Shown piece after piece: positions 30,412-40,341 of a stretch of 64,000 nt of DNA; the first letter of the stretch is position 1, and every line of letters starts with the position of its first letter. The stretch lies in NCBI RefSeq assembly GCF_029637605.1, contig NZ_CP121261.1, positions 6,014,001 to 6,078,000 on the forward strand. Direction: 5' to 3'. This DNA comes from Achromobacter spanius. Its GTDB lineage: Bacteria; Pseudomonadota; Gammaproteobacteria; Burkholderiales; Burkholderiaceae_B. The translations under genes and the position numbers were made by a program. The notes under the pieces are model-generated. The model saw only the letters and a list, made by a program, of their open reading frames with translations. It made no database searches and was not told where the DNA came from.

Positions 30412-30853
30412 TGTGGCGCGCCATCAGCACCGCGAACAGCGGCAGGAAAATGAACAGGTGCGCTTCGATCATCACCCAGCGGCGCACGCGCTTGATCTCG
30501 GGCAAGGTGGGCACGAAGTCCGCTTGTTGGCGCGCCTGCTTTGCCCAGCGGAAGATGGCCAATGTGGGCGGGATCGAACAGAGTGCAATGATGACAAACA
30601 GCGTGATCTTGGCGTGAAACCACGGGCTGCTCATGTAGAAGGCGGCGCCCTTCACGCCCTGCGTCAGCCGCAGCAGCCCGGTGATCAGCACCAGCACGGC
30701 GCTGACGCCATACAGGCGATCGTAGATCACCAGGCGCTTTACGCCACTGGCGCTCAGGTCGGGGCGCAGCAGCACGGCTTCGGCGGTCAGCACCACCACC
30801 AATACGAAGATCGCCAGGTAGTGAAACCAGGCATATAGGGCATCGGCCAACAT
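30401..30853 (-). CDS. DUF2214 family membrane protein
   Basis: A 150-residue protein with four hydrophobic helices and the DUF2214 pattern: FHYLAIFVLVVVLTAEAVLLR, RLYGVSAVLVLITGLLRL, SSPWFHAKITLFVIIAL and RRWVMIEAHLFIFLPLFAV. His residues near helix ends resemble those of HemJ/CopD-like four-helix proteins, but function is unknown. GGAG six bases before the ATG at 30853 fixes the start. It overlaps the convergent gene by 11 bp. Confidence 0.82.
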   Translation of the reverse strand: MLADALYAWFHYLAIFVLVVVLTAEAVLLRPDLSASGVKRLVIYDRLYGVSAVLVLITGLLRLTQGVKGAAFYMSSPWFHAKITLFVIIALCSIPPTLAIFRWAKQARQQADFVPTLPEIKRVRRWVMIEAHLFIFLPLFAVLMARHISV

Positions 30854-30957
30854 GTCGTCTCCAGGAAATAGGTCAAGCATGGTTTTACCATCGGCCCGAG
30901 GCGCGGCGTCGATCAGGCGGCATGAAAATGCGGCTTCGGCGGTAAAAAATGTGCCAT

Positions 30958-30985
30958 GAAAAAAGGCGCCCCGAAGGGCGCCTTT
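30958..30985 (-). terminator. Rho-independent terminator of maeB
   Basis: On the minus strand GGCGCCC/GGGCGCC around a TTCG loop, extended by AAA/TTT pairs and followed by T residues. It lies about 25–45 bp beyond the maeB stop. Confidence 0.92.
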
Positions 30986-31006
30986 GGCATCAAGACCCGC
31001 GCGTGA

Positions 31007-33304
31007 TCAACGGCGCTTCTTGGCGGCGTCGGCGGCTTCCTGCTGTGCATCCACCACGGCCAGGGCCGTCATGTTGATGATGCGGCGCACGGTGGCGCTG
31101 GTCGTCAGGATGTGCACGGGGCGCGCGGCGCCCAGCAGGATGGGACCCATCGCGACGCCATTGCTGCCCGTCATCTTCAGCATGTTGTACGTGATGTTGC
31201 CGGTGTCCAGGTTCGGCATGACCAGCAGGTTGGCGCGACCCTTGAGCGTGCTGTCCGGGTAGGCCAGCACACGGATCTTTTCCGACAAGGCGGCGTCGGC
31301 GTGCATTTCGCCGTCCACTTCCAGGTCGGGCGCGCGTTCCTGCACCAGCTTGCTGGCGGCGGCCATCTTCATCGACGATTCCGTGACGCGGCTGCCGAAG
31401 TTCGAATGCGACAGCAGGGCAATCTTGGGCACCACGCCAAAGCGCAGCATTTCGTCGGCGGCCTGGATGGTGATGTTGGCCACTTCTTCCGACGTCGGAT
31501 TTTCGTTGACGTGGGTGTCGGTGACGAACAGCGTCTGGTCAGGCAGCATCAGCACGTTCAGGGCGGCGTAGGTCTGGCCTTCCTTCTTGCCGATGATTTC
31601 GTCGACATACTTGAGCTGGTTGTCGTACTTGCTGGCCACGCCGCACAGCAGCGCGTCGGCATCGCCGCGACGCAGCAGCATCGCGCCGATCAGCGTGTTG
31701 TGCTTGCGGATCATCGCCTTGGCGATGGCCGGCGTGACGCCTTCGCGGCCTTTCAACTGGTAGTACGCGGTCCAGGTTTCGTTGAAGCGCTCGTCGTCTT
31801 CCGGGTCCACGATTTCGAAATGCTCACCGGCCACCAGGCGCAGGCCGGCCTTGGTGATGCGCATCTCGATGACCGACGGACGGCCGATCAGGATCGGGCG
31901 GGCCAGCTTTTCGTCAACCACGGTCTGCACGGCGCGCAGCACGCGTTCGTCTTCGCCGTCGGCATAGATGACGCGCTTGGGCGCCTTCTTGGCCTGGGCG
32001 AACAGCGGACGCATCAGTTGGCCGGAGTGGTACACAAAGCCCATCAGCTTCTGGCGATAGGCTTCGATGTCTTCGATGGGGCGGGCAGCCACGCCGGAAT
32101 CGGCGGCGGCTTGGGCCACGGCCGGCGCAATCTGGAAAATCAGGCGCGGGTCGAAGGGCTTGGGGATGATGTAGTCGGGGCCGAACGACAGTTCCTGGCC
32201 AGCGTAGGCGCGGGCCACTTCATCGTTCTGCTCGGCTTGCGCCAGTTCGGCGATGGCCTTCACGCAAGCCAGCTTCATTTCTTCCGTGATGCGCGAAGCG
32301 CCGGCATCCATGGCGCCGCGGAAGATGAAGGGGAAGCACAGCACGTTGTTGACCTGGTTCGGGTAGTCCGAACGGCCGGTGGCGATGATGCAATCCGGGC
32401 GGGCGGCCTTGGCCACTTCGGGGCGGATTTCCGGTTCGGGGTTGGCCAGCGCCAGGATCAGCGGGCGGTCGGCCATGGTCTTGACCATGTCGCCCGTCAG
32501 CACGCCAGAGGTCGAGCAGCCCAGGAACACGTCGGCGCCGTTGACCACGTCGGCCAGCGTGCGCGCGTCGGTCTTTTGTGCGTAGCGCTTCTTGTTGGCT
32601 TCCATGTTTTCATCGCGGCCATCCCAGATGACGCCACGCGAATCCACGACAAAGATGTTCTCGCGCTTGACGCCCAGGTGAACCAGCAGGTCCAGGCAGG
32701 CGATGGCGGCAGCACCGGCGCCCGAGCACGCCAGCTTGACCGAGCCGATGTCCTTGTTCACGACCTTCAGGCCGTTCAGGATGGCGGCCGACGAAATGAT
32801 GGCGGTGCCGTGCTGGTCGTCATGGAAGACGGGAATCTTCATGCGCTCGCGCAGCTTCTTTTCAATGTAGAAGCATTCGGGCGCCTTGATGTCTTCCAGG
32901 TTGACGCCGCCCAGCGTGGGCTCCAGCGCCGCGATGATGTCGACCAGCTTGTCGGGGTCGTTTTCGGCCAGTTCGATGTCGAACACGTCGATGCCGGCAA
33001 ACTTCTTGAACAGGCAGCCCTTGCCTTCCATGACCGGCTTGGCGGCCAGCGGACCGATGTTGCCCAGGCCCAGGACGGCGGTGCCGTTGGTGATCACGCC
33101 CACCAGGTTGCCGCGCGAGGTGTACTTGGACGCGGCGTCATCGCCCTGGTCGAAGATGGCCATGCAAGCTGCCGCCACGCCGGGGGAATAGGCCAGCGAC
33201 AGGTCGTCCTGGTTGGCCAAGGTCTTGGTCGGGACGACCGAGATTTTGCCGGGGGTGGGATAGGCGTGATAGTCCAACGCCAATTTGGTAAGAGTTTCGT
33301 CCAT
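31007..33304 (-). CDS. maeB: NADP-dependent malic enzyme with C-terminal phosphotransacetylase-like domain
   Basis: The 765-residue protein decarboxylates malate to pyruvate with NADP. The malic enzyme part (about 1–430) has [32 protein letters not shown] and [13 protein letters not shown]. The second half (about 430–765) is phosphotransacetylase-like ([14 protein letters not shown] … SNFGS … [13 protein letters not shown]), which in studied MaeB proteins is regulatory and catalytically silent. It is a single-gene unit with a strong terminator and a hairpin in its leader. With the neighbouring aceE it would feed pyruvate and acetyl-CoA pools. Confidence 0.95.
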   Translation of the reverse strand: MDETLTKLALDYHAYPTPGKISVVPTKTLANQDDLSLAYSPGVAAACMAIFDQGDDAASKYTSRGNLVGVITNGTAVLGLGNIGPLAAKPVMEGKGCLFKKFAGIDVFDIELAENDPDKLVDIIAALEPTLGGVNLEDIKAPECFYIEKKLRERMKIPVFHDDQHGTAIISSAAILNGLKVVNKDIGSVKLACSGAGAAAIACLDLLVHLGVKRENIFVVDSRGVIWDGRDENMEANKKRYAQKTDARTLADVVNGADVFLGCSTSGVLTGDMVKTMADRPLILALANPEPEIRPEVAKAARPDCIIATGRSDYPNQVNNVLCFPFIFRGAMDAGASRITEEMKLACVKAIAELAQAEQNDEVARAYAGQELSFGPDYIIPKPFDPRLIFQIAPAVAQAAADSGVAARPIEDIEAYRQKLMGFVYHSGQLMRPLFAQAKKAPKRVIYADGEDERVLRAVQTVVDEKLARPILIGRPSVIEMRITKAGLRLVAGEHFEIVDPEDDERFNETWTAYYQLKGREGVTPAIAKAMIRKHNTLIGAMLLRRGDADALLCGVASKYDNQLKYVDEIIGKKEGQTYAALNVLMLPDQTLFVTDTHVNENPTSEEVANITIQAADEMLRFGVVPKIALLSHSNFGSRVTESSMKMAAASKLVQERAPDLEVDGEMHADAALSEKIRVLAYPDSTLKGRANLLVMPNLDTGNITYNMLKMTGSNGVAMGPILLGAARPVHILTTSATVRRIINMTALAVVDAQQEAADAAKKRR

Positions 33305-33365
33305 GGGATCGGGGCCTCTGAGGCACTAACTGAGAAAGAAAACGGGATGAAAAACGAATGACAAA

Positions 33366-33386
33366 CGGCGGGCTCGCGGCCCGCCG
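33366..33386. repeat. GC-rich hairpin in the maeB leader
   Basis: CGGCGGGC and its exact complement are separated by TCGCG, 62 bp upstream of the maeB ATG. On the minus strand the stem is followed by TTTGTCATTCGTTTTT, so it could act as an attenuator if the maeB promoter lies farther upstream. The rest of 33305–33536 shows no clear feature. Confidence 0.5.
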
Positions 33387-33536
33387 GTTTCTTTGCGAAA
33401 TGCTTAGGGAACACCCGTATTTCACCAGAAAGCGCGGGCGCTTGGTTGTTGCAGTGCAGCGATCAGGCGCGTTTGATCAAGAACGGGTCGGATTATGTTT
33501 AAGTGGCGACGGGTTCCCCGCCAGCTCCCGTCGGAT

Positions 33537-33749
33537 CGTAGGATGGGTGTAGCGCGCGATGGCCGGGACAAGAAACCGGTGCCGACCGCGCAAACCCATC
33601 AAGCAGCGGCTGAACAACAGACGCGATAGGCAAGAAAGCAGCGCGTGTTGTGGCTGCTCTATTTAAGGATTCCGCCGTTGCTTGATGGGTTTCGCGCGAT
33701 CGTTGGTGGGGTTCTTGTCACCGGTCTTTCGCGCTACACCCATCCTACG
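33537..33749. repeat. Repeat island 3: complete inverted doublet of the palindromic unit
   Basis: A plus unit at 33537–33609 (CGTAGGATGGGTGTAGCGCG … AAACCCATCAAGCAGCGG) and a full minus unit at 33675–33749 (same ends on the opposite strand) are separated by 65 bp, the arrangement of a REP-type doublet. The last bases of the minus unit contain the aceE stop codon. With 33305–33536 this fills the 440-bp gap between maeB and aceE. Confidence 0.88.
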
Positions 33750-36432
33750 AGTTCCACGGTGCGGTTTTACGGGTGCGGGTGTTCAGCTTGTCGCGCAGCT
33801 TGTCGGCGTCTGCTTGCCGGCCCAGGCTGTCCAGCGCGTAGAGCGTGATCCAGTCGGCGCCGACTTCGAAGAAGTCGCGCAGTTGCGCGCGGGTGTCGCT
33901 GCGGCCAAAGCCGTCGGTGCCCAAGGTGCGATACGGCGCCGGAACCCAGGCGCGGATCTGTTCGGGCACGGCGCGCACATAATCGGTGGCGGCGATGACG
34001 GGCGCCTGGCTGTCGCCCAGGCAGGTGCGGACCCAGTCCGCGCCGCTGGCCGTGTCCAGGCCCAGCACGCGGGCGCGTTCGGCTTCGCGGCCGTCGCGGG
34101 CTAGTTCGGAAAAGCTGGTGACGCTCCAGACCTCGGCGTCCACGCCGTATTGCTCGCGCAGCCGCTCGGCGGCCATTTCGGCCTCGCGCAGCATGGGGCC
34201 CGCGCCCAGCAAGCGAACGTCTGCCTGCTTGCGCGCGGCGCGCAGGCGGTACATGCCGCGCAGGATGCCCTCGCTGACGCCGTCGTCGGCGGGCATGTCC
34301 GGCTGCGCCAGGTTTTCGTTGGTGACGGTCAGGTAGAAGAACTCATCATGCTGCTCGTCCAGCATGCGGCGCATGCCGTGTTCGACGATCACGGCAACCT
34401 CGTAGGCGTAGGCGGGATCGTAAGCGCGGCAGTTCGGCACGGCGGCGGCCATGATGTGGCTGGAGCCGTCCTGGTGTTGCAGCCCTTCGCCGCCCAACGT
34501 CGTGCGCCCGGAGGTGGCGCCGATCAGAAAGCCACGGGTGCGCTGGTCGGCCGCGGCCCAGATCAGATCGCCGATGCGTTGGAAGCCGAACATCGAGTAA
34601 TAGATATAGAACGGCAGCATCGGCAGGCCATTGACCGAATAGCTGGTGCCGGCCGCCGTCCACGACGAAATCGCCCCGGCTTCGGTAATGCCTTCTTCCA
34701 GGATCTGGCCGTCGCGCGCTTCGCGGTAGTACAGCACCGAGCCGATGTCCTCGGGCTCATACAACTGGCCTTGCGCCGAATAGATGCCGATCTGGCGGAA
34801 CAGGTTGGCCATGCCGAAGGTGCGGGCCTCGTCGGCCACGATGGGCACAATGCGCGGGCCCACGGTGCCATCCTTGAGCAGCGCGGTAAGCATGCGCACG
34901 ATGGCCATGGTCGACGACATTTCCTTGCCACTGGCGGCCAGCGCGAAGCGCGCCCAGTGTTCAGCGGAAGGCGGCGTCAGGCGCGGTGCTTCGGTGCGGC
35001 GGCGGGGAATGTGGCCGCCCAGCGCGGCGCGGCGCGCCTGCAGGTGGCGCAGTTCGGCGCTGTCTTCGGCGGGTCGGTAGAACTTCAGTGCCAGACAGTC
35101 GGCGTCAGAGATCGGCAGGGCGAAGCGGTCGCGAAAGGCCAGCAAGGCCTCGTCGTCCAGCTTCTTTTGCTGATGCGTCGTCATCTTGCCCTGGCCCGCC
35201 GCGCCCATGCCGAAACCCTTCTTCGTTTGCGCCAGGATCACGGTGGGCTGGCCGCTGTGCTTGGCCGCGCGATGGTAGGCCGCATGGATCTTCACCATGT
35301 CGTGGCCGCCGCGGTGCAGGCGGTCGATGGCCTCGTCGGTCCAGTCCGCCACCAGCGCGGCCAGCTCGGGGTGCTGATTGAAAAAATGCGCGCGATTGAA
35401 CGCGCCGTCGTTGGCGGCGAAAGTCTGGAACTGGCCGTCGACCGTGTTGGAGAAGGCGCGGGCCAGCGCACCGTTGGCGTCGCGGGCAAGCAGGGCGTCC
35501 CAGTCGCTACCCCATACCAGCTTGATCACGTTCCAGCCGGCGCCCGCGTACAGCGTTTCCAGCTCGTCGATGATGCGGCCGTTGCCGCGCACCGGGCCGT
35601 CCAGCCGTTGCAGGTTGCAGTTGACGACGAACACCAGGTTGTCGAGCTTCTCACGCGCGGCCAGCGTCAGGGCCGCGATGGATTCCGGCTCGTCCATTTC
35701 GCCGTCGCCAAAAATGCCCCAGACCTTGCGGTCGCTGGCGGGCGCAAGCGAACGGTGCTCCAGGTAGCGCATGAAGCGCGCCTGATAGATCGCATTGATG
35801 GGGCCGATGCCCATGGACCCCGTCGGGAACTGCCAGAAATCGGGCATCAACCAAGGGTGGGGGTAGGACGACAGCCCGCGCAGGCCGCGCGTAGTAGCGG
35901 TGATTTCCTGGCGGAAATGCGCCAGGTCGTCCTCGCCCAGGAAACCTTCAAGAAAGGCGCGGGCGTAGACGCCGGGCGCGGAGTGCGGCTGCATGTAGAC
36001 CAGGTCACCCGGGCCATCGGCCGATTGCGCGCGGAAGAAGTGGTTGAAGCCCACTTCAAACAGGTCGGCGGCGGAGGCATAGCTGGCGATGTGGCCGCCC
36101 AGTTCGCCGTGCGCCTGGTTGGCGCGCACCACCATGGCCAGGGCGTTCCAGCGGTTGATGCGGGCGATGCGTTCTTCCACGGCCAGATTGCCCGGAAAAG
36201 GCGGCTCTTGGCTGGCGGGAATTGTATTCAGGTAGGCGGTGCGCGTCTGGCTGTTGGCGCGCAACCCCAGCGACGCGGCATGCCCCAGCACGCTATCCAG
36301 CACATAGCCCGCGCGGTCTGCTCCGTCGGCCTCAAGCAGCGACTGCAAGGCGTCGCGCCATTCGGCGGTTTCCGTGGGATCGGCGTCAGACCCGGTGTGA
36401 TGGCCGGGGGCGGGGTGGCTCGCGTCGCGCAT
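33745..36432 (-). CDS. aceE: Homodimeric-type pyruvate dehydrogenase E1 component, orphan copy
   Basis: An 895-residue thiamine-diphosphate enzyme of the AceE type. The ThDP motif is GDGEMDEPES ending near LVFVVNCNLQRLDGPVRGN. Other conserved stretches are HSAPGVYARAFLEG and GLQHQDGSSH. It decarboxylates pyruvate, or possibly another 2-oxoacid such as 2-oxobutyrate as in MdeB-like members. No E2 or E3 gene is adjacent: maeB is downstream and an OPT transporter gene is divergent, so this may be a second copy. The TAG stop lies inside a repeat unit, and the protein ends Asn-Ser. Confidence 0.88.
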   Translation of the reverse strand: MRDASHPAPGHHTGSDADPTETAEWRDALQSLLEADGADRAGYVLDSVLGHAASLGLRANSQTRTAYLNTIPASQEPPFPGNLAVEERIARINRWNALAMVVRANQAHGELGGHIASYASAADLFEVGFNHFFRAQSADGPGDLVYMQPHSAPGVYARAFLEGFLGEDDLAHFRQEITATTRGLRGLSSYPHPWLMPDFWQFPTGSMGIGPINAIYQARFMRYLEHRSLAPASDRKVWGIFGDGEMDEPESIAALTLAAREKLDNLVFVVNCNLQRLDGPVRGNGRIIDELETLYAGAGWNVIKLVWGSDWDALLARDANGALARAFSNTVDGQFQTFAANDGAFNRAHFFNQHPELAALVADWTDEAIDRLHRGGHDMVKIHAAYHRAAKHSGQPTVILAQTKKGFGMGAAGQGKMTTHQQKKLDDEALLAFRDRFALPISDADCLALKFYRPAEDSAELRHLQARRAALGGHIPRRRTEAPRLTPPSAEHWARFALAASGKEMSSTMAIVRMLTALLKDGTVGPRIVPIVADEARTFGMANLFRQIGIYSAQGQLYEPEDIGSVLYYREARDGQILEEGITEAGAISSWTAAGTSYSVNGLPMLPFYIYYSMFGFQRIGDLIWAAADQRTRGFLIGATSGRTTLGGEGLQHQDGSSHIMAAAVPNCRAYDPAYAYEVAVIVEHGMRRMLDEQHDEFFYLTVTNENLAQPDMPADDGVSEGILRGMYRLRAARKQADVRLLGAGPMLREAEMAAERLREQYGVDAEVWSVTSFSELARDGREAERARVLGLDTASGADWVRTCLGDSQAPVIAATDYVRAVPEQIRAWVPAPYRTLGTDGFGRSDTRAQLRDFFEVGADWITLYALDSLGRQADADKLRDKLNTRTRKTAPWNS

Positions 36433-36650
36433 GGGTGTTGTCTCCTGTTATCGCTCGATGCTAGACCTGTGTGGGTGGCATGAGTCATCAAATTCATAGG
36501 GAGATGCCGGGAATTTCAGCATAATCTTTTGCCGATGTTCCCCTTGCCGGCAGCTTCTGCGGCCTGGCGGCGCTTACTCGTGGTGACCACTGGGTGGACG
36601 CCGAAGCGCTAGAATGTGCGGTTTATTCGCATTCACAACGGGAGACTTCA

Positions 36651-38708
36651 ATGACTCAACCCGTCAGCGTCCCGGCAAACGTCACGCTACCGGAACTGAC
36701 GTTCCGGGGCATTTTGCTGGGCGCCCTGATTACCGTGATCTTCACGGCCTCGAACGTCTTCCTGGGGCTGAAGGTGGGCCTGACGTTTTCGTCCGCCATA
36801 CCGGCGGCGGTCATCTCGATGTCGGTGCTGCGCATGTTCAAGGACGCCAACATCCTTGAAAACAATATGGTGCAGACGCAGGCCTCGGCGGCCGGCACCC
36901 TGTCGGCCATCATCTTTATCCTGCCGGCGCTGGTCATGATGGGCCATTGGCAGGGCTTCCCGTTCTGGCAGACGCTGGGCATTTGCGCGGCCGGCGGCAT
37001 GCTGGGCGTGATGTTCACCATTCCACTGCGCCACGTGATGGTGGTGCAGAGCAAGCTGCCGTACCCGGAAGGCGTGGCGGCGGCCGAGATCCTGCGCGTG
37101 GGTAGCGCTGAACGGGCGCAAGACGCGGCCGAGGGCAACGCAGCGGACAAGACATCCAGCAAGCCCGCCGCGACCGGCATGGGCGATATCGTCGCGGGTG
37201 GCGTGGTGGCCGCGGTGGTCAGCTTTGCGGCCAACGGCTTGCGGGTGCTGGGCGACAGTGTCAGCGGCTGGTTCGCGCTGGGCGGCGCGGTGTTCCGGCT
37301 GCCCATGGGCTTTTCGCTGGCGCTGCTGGGCGCGGGCTACCTGATCGGCATCGTGGCGGGCCTGGCGATGCTGACCGGGCTGATCATTTCCTGGGGCATT
37401 GCCGTACCCGTGCTGACCGCGATGGGCGACATGCCGGCCGGGCAATCCCTGGCCCAGTACGCCACCGGCCTGTGGTCGTCGCAAGTGCGCTTCATTGGCG
37501 CGGGCGTGATCGGCGTGGGTGCAATCTGGACGCTGGCGACCTTGTTCGTGCCCATGGCACGCGGCGTCAAGGCCTCGTTTTCGGCGTTGACCAAGGCGGG
37601 CGCGGCGCGCGCGGGCCAGGCGCCGCGTACGGAACGCGACTTGTCGGCGGGCTGGATTTCGATCGTGACGCTGGTGCTGGTGGCGGTCTTGGTCATCACC
37701 TTCCAGGTGTTCCTGTCGGGCGCGCCCGTGTCGGCCGGCGCCGTCTGGAAACTGGTGGCCTACGCCGTGCTGTTTGCCTTTGTGTTCGGCTTCCTGGTGG
37801 CCGCGGCCTGCGGCTACATGGCAGGCCTGGTGGGGTCATCGACCAGTCCGATTTCGGGCGTGGGCATCGTGGCCATCGTGCTGGTGTCGCTGTTGATGCT
37901 GGCCCTGGGCGGCGAATTGCTCCAGGCGCAGAACGGCGTGCAGATGGCGATTGCGCTGTCCATCTTCAGCACCTCAGCGGTGGTGGCGGTGGCGTCCATT
38001 TCCAACGACAACCTGCAGGACCTGAAGACGGGCTGGTTGGTCGGGGCAACGCCGTGGCGCCAGCAGGTGGCGCTGCTGATAGGCTGCGTGGTTGGCGCGG
38101 CGGTGATTTCACCCGTGCTGGACTTGCTCTACAACGCCTACGGTTTCGCGGATGCGATGCCACGCGAAGGCATGGACCCCACGCAAGCGCTGTCAGCGCC
38201 GCAGGCCACGCTGATGCTGGCGATTACGCGCGGCATTTTCACGCACCAATTGAATTGGACGATGATCCTGATCGGCATGGCCGTGGGGGTTGCGCTGATC
38301 GTGGTGGACGAAATTCTCAAGCGTACCTGCCGCGTGGCGCGCATTCCGGTGTTGGCGGTGGGCATCGGTATCTATCTGCCGCCGACCGTGGCGGCGCCGA
38401 TTGTCGCGGGCGCGGTGCTGGCTTGGTTGCTGGAGCGGGCCTTGCGCCGCCGTGCGGTCGCCGCCGGAACCCCGTATGAGCAATTCGCCGATGCGCCGAA
38501 CCGGCGCGGCGTGCTGATTGCCTCGGGCCTGATCGTGGGCGAGAGCCTGGTGGGTGTGTTGATGGCGGGCATCATCGGCGCGGCCGGTACTGATGCGCCC
38601 TTGGCGATCGCGGGCGAGGATTTCTCGGCGACGGCGTCTTATCTGGGCCTGGCCGTCTTTGTCTTGGTGGCGGTCATGTTCTGGCGCCGGGTGATGCGGC
38701 TGGCATAA
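36651..38708 (+). CDS. OPT family oligopeptide/metal-chelate transporter
   Basis: A 685-residue inner-membrane transporter with about 14–16 helices. The N-terminal ELTFRGILLGALITVIFTAS and NVFLGLKVGLTFSSAIPAAV, and LVGSSTSPISGVGIVAIVL in the middle, match the OPT superfamily (COG1297). Members take up small peptides or metal chelates by proton symport; the substrate here is unknown. GGGAG six bases before the ATG at 36651 fixes the start. The gene is divergent from aceE and converges on the purine permease gene. No peptidase or siderophore gene adjoins it. Confidence 0.92.
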   Translation: MTQPVSVPANVTLPELTFRGILLGALITVIFTASNVFLGLKVGLTFSSAIPAAVISMSVLRMFKDANILENNMVQTQASAAGTLSAIIFILPALVMMGHWQGFPFWQTLGICAAGGMLGVMFTIPLRHVMVVQSKLPYPEGVAAAEILRVGSAERAQDAAEGNAADKTSSKPAATGMGDIVAGGVVAAVVSFAANGLRVLGDSVSGWFALGGAVFRLPMGFSLALLGAGYLIGIVAGLAMLTGLIISWGIAVPVLTAMGDMPAGQSLAQYATGLWSSQVRFIGAGVIGVGAIWTLATLFVPMARGVKASFSALTKAGAARAGQAPRTERDLSAGWISIVTLVLVAVLVITFQVFLSGAPVSAGAVWKLVAYAVLFAFVFGFLVAAACGYMAGLVGSSTSPISGVGIVAIVLVSLLMLALGGELLQAQNGVQMAIALSIFSTSAVVAVASISNDNLQDLKTGWLVGATPWRQQVALLIGCVVGAAVISPVLDLLYNAYGFADAMPREGMDPTQALSAPQATLMLAITRGIFTHQLNWTMILIGMAVGVALIVVDEILKRTCRVARIPVLAVGIGIYLPPTVAAPIVAGAVLAWLLERALRRRAVAAGTPYEQFADAPNRRGVLIASGLIVGESLVGVLMAGIIGAAGTDAPLAIAGEDFSATASYLGLAVFVLVAVMFWRRVMRLA

Positions 38709-38757
38709 AGGGCCGGCCGGCCCCAACAGGGACCGGCCGCGACGGTCAACAACCCGA

Positions 38758-40263
38758 TCAGTGTTCTTCGGCCTGTAGCGCAGCGGTGATGATGGCGCGT
38801 TGGTCGTGCGTGGCGCCATTGAGGAACAGGTTCAGCAGCACGGCCGATAGCGACGCCAGCAGAATGCCGGACTCAATCAACGTGTGCAGCGAGTGCGGCA
38901 TCCACTGTTTGAAATTGGGCGCGATCAGCGGCACCATGCCGATGCCGATCGACACCGCCACGATCATGGAATTGTGGCGGTTGCCCTTGAAGTCCACGCC
39001 CGACAGGATGCGGATGCCGGTGGCGGTAACCATGCCGAACATGACGATGCCGGCGCCGCCCAGCACCACGGTGGGCAGTGATTCCACCAGCGCCGCCATC
39101 TTGGGCAGCAGGCCCAGCACCAGCAGGATGATGCCACCCGCCACGCATACGAAGCGGCTTTTCACGCCGGTCACCGCCACCAAGCCGACGTTCTGCGAAA
39201 AGCTGGTGTACGGGAATGTGTTGAAGATGCCGCCGATGAGCGTGCCCAGGCCGTCCGTGCGCAGCCCGCGCGCCATGTTCTCCTGGCTGATCTCGCGCTC
39301 GGTCATTTCGCCCAGCGCCAGGAACATGCCGGCGGATTCGATCATCACCACCACCATGATCAGTGCCATGCTCAGGATCAACATGGGGTCGAACCTTGGC
39401 ATGCCGAAATGGAAGGGCAGGACGATGTCGAACCAGTCGGCCTGGCCGATTTTCTCGAACGTCATGATGCCGGTGGCCGAGGCCACGATGGCGCCGATCA
39501 CGATGCCTAGCAGCACCGAGATGTTGGCAATGAAGCCGCGCGTGAATTTGACGATCAGCAGGATGGACGCCAGCACCAGCACGGCGATGCCGAAGCCGGT
39601 CAGGTCGGCATAACGCGGGTTGGGCATCGACGGCATGATGGCGAAGCCTTGCGGCACGGGCGGGATGGCGCTGCCCGGCGAGGTAACGTCGGCCAGCCAC
39701 TTTGCGTAGATGGGGTCCACGATGACGGGCGCGGTGGGGCCGGACGGGTTGCCGAACACCCAGTTGATGCCGACCCGCATCAAGGTGATGCCGATGACCG
39801 TGATGATGGTGCCCGTTACCACGGGCGGAAAGTAGCGCAGCATGCGGCTGATCATCGGGGCAACCAGGATGGAGATGATGCCCGCCCCGATGATGGTCCC
39901 GAATAGCAGTTGTGCGCCGCCTGGGCCGGGGTTGGCGTTGGCCATCGCCACCATGGGGGCTACCGCAGCGAACGTGACGCCCATCATGACGGGCAGTTTG
40001 ATGCCGAACCACTGCGTGGCGCCCAAGGTCTGGATCAAGGTCACCAGGCCGCAACAGAACAGGTCCGCCGAGATCAGCATGGCGACTTCGTCGGGCGTCA
40101 GGTTCAAGGCGCGGCCGACGATCAACGGTACGGCCACCGCGCCGGCATACATCACCAACACGTGTTGCAGGCCCAACGCCGCCAGTTTGCCCGAGGGCAG
40201 ACGCTGGTCAACGGGGTGGAGGTCTTGAGACGCGCTGGACGGCGCGGGCGATGCAGCCTGCAT
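38758..40263 (-). CDS. NCS2 family purine (probably urate/xanthine) permease
   Basis: A 501-residue nucleobase:cation symporter with about 12–14 helices. The NAT signature region appears as SFSQNVGLVAVTGVKSR, and the TM8-type motif as MIESAGMFLALGEMTER. The N-terminal LQHVLVMYAGAVAVPLIVG is typical of the UacT/PbuX group. Adjacent genes degrade urate, so urate or xanthine is the likely substrate; this is inference from context. TGTATACA palindromes occur just upstream and at the other promoters of the island. It is transcribed separately from the M20 gene, which ends at a hairpin 215 bp upstream. Confidence 0.9.
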   Translation of the reverse strand: MQAASPAPSSASQDLHPVDQRLPSGKLAALGLQHVLVMYAGAVAVPLIVGRALNLTPDEVAMLISADLFCCGLVTLIQTLGATQWFGIKLPVMMGVTFAAVAPMVAMANANPGPGGAQLLFGTIIGAGIISILVAPMISRMLRYFPPVVTGTIITVIGITLMRVGINWVFGNPSGPTAPVIVDPIYAKWLADVTSPGSAIPPVPQGFAIMPSMPNPRYADLTGFGIAVLVLASILLIVKFTRGFIANISVLLGIVIGAIVASATGIMTFEKIGQADWFDIVLPFHFGMPRFDPMLILSMALIMVVVMIESAGMFLALGEMTEREISQENMARGLRTDGLGTLIGGIFNTFPYTSFSQNVGLVAVTGVKSRFVCVAGGIILLVLGLLPKMAALVESLPTVVLGGAGIVMFGMVTATGIRILSGVDFKGNRHNSMIVAVSIGIGMVPLIAPNFKQWMPHSLHTLIESGILLASLSAVLLNLFLNGATHDQRAIITAALQAEEH

Positions 40264-40333
40264 GGGAAAGTCTCCTGGCGGAGTGAAATGTCGGTCGGGA
40301 AAATCCTGAAAAGCAGTTCTTGTGTACGAGGAA

Positions 40334-40341
40334 TGTATACA
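40334..40341. promoter_or_regulatory. TGTATACA palindrome upstream of the purine permease
   Basis: The 8-bp palindrome lies 71 bp upstream of the permease ATG. A related TGTGTAC starts at 40321, and TGTACA occurs at 40421. The same palindrome or close variants precede puuE/uraH and puuD. It is probably a shared operator of the purine island. Confidence 0.55.
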
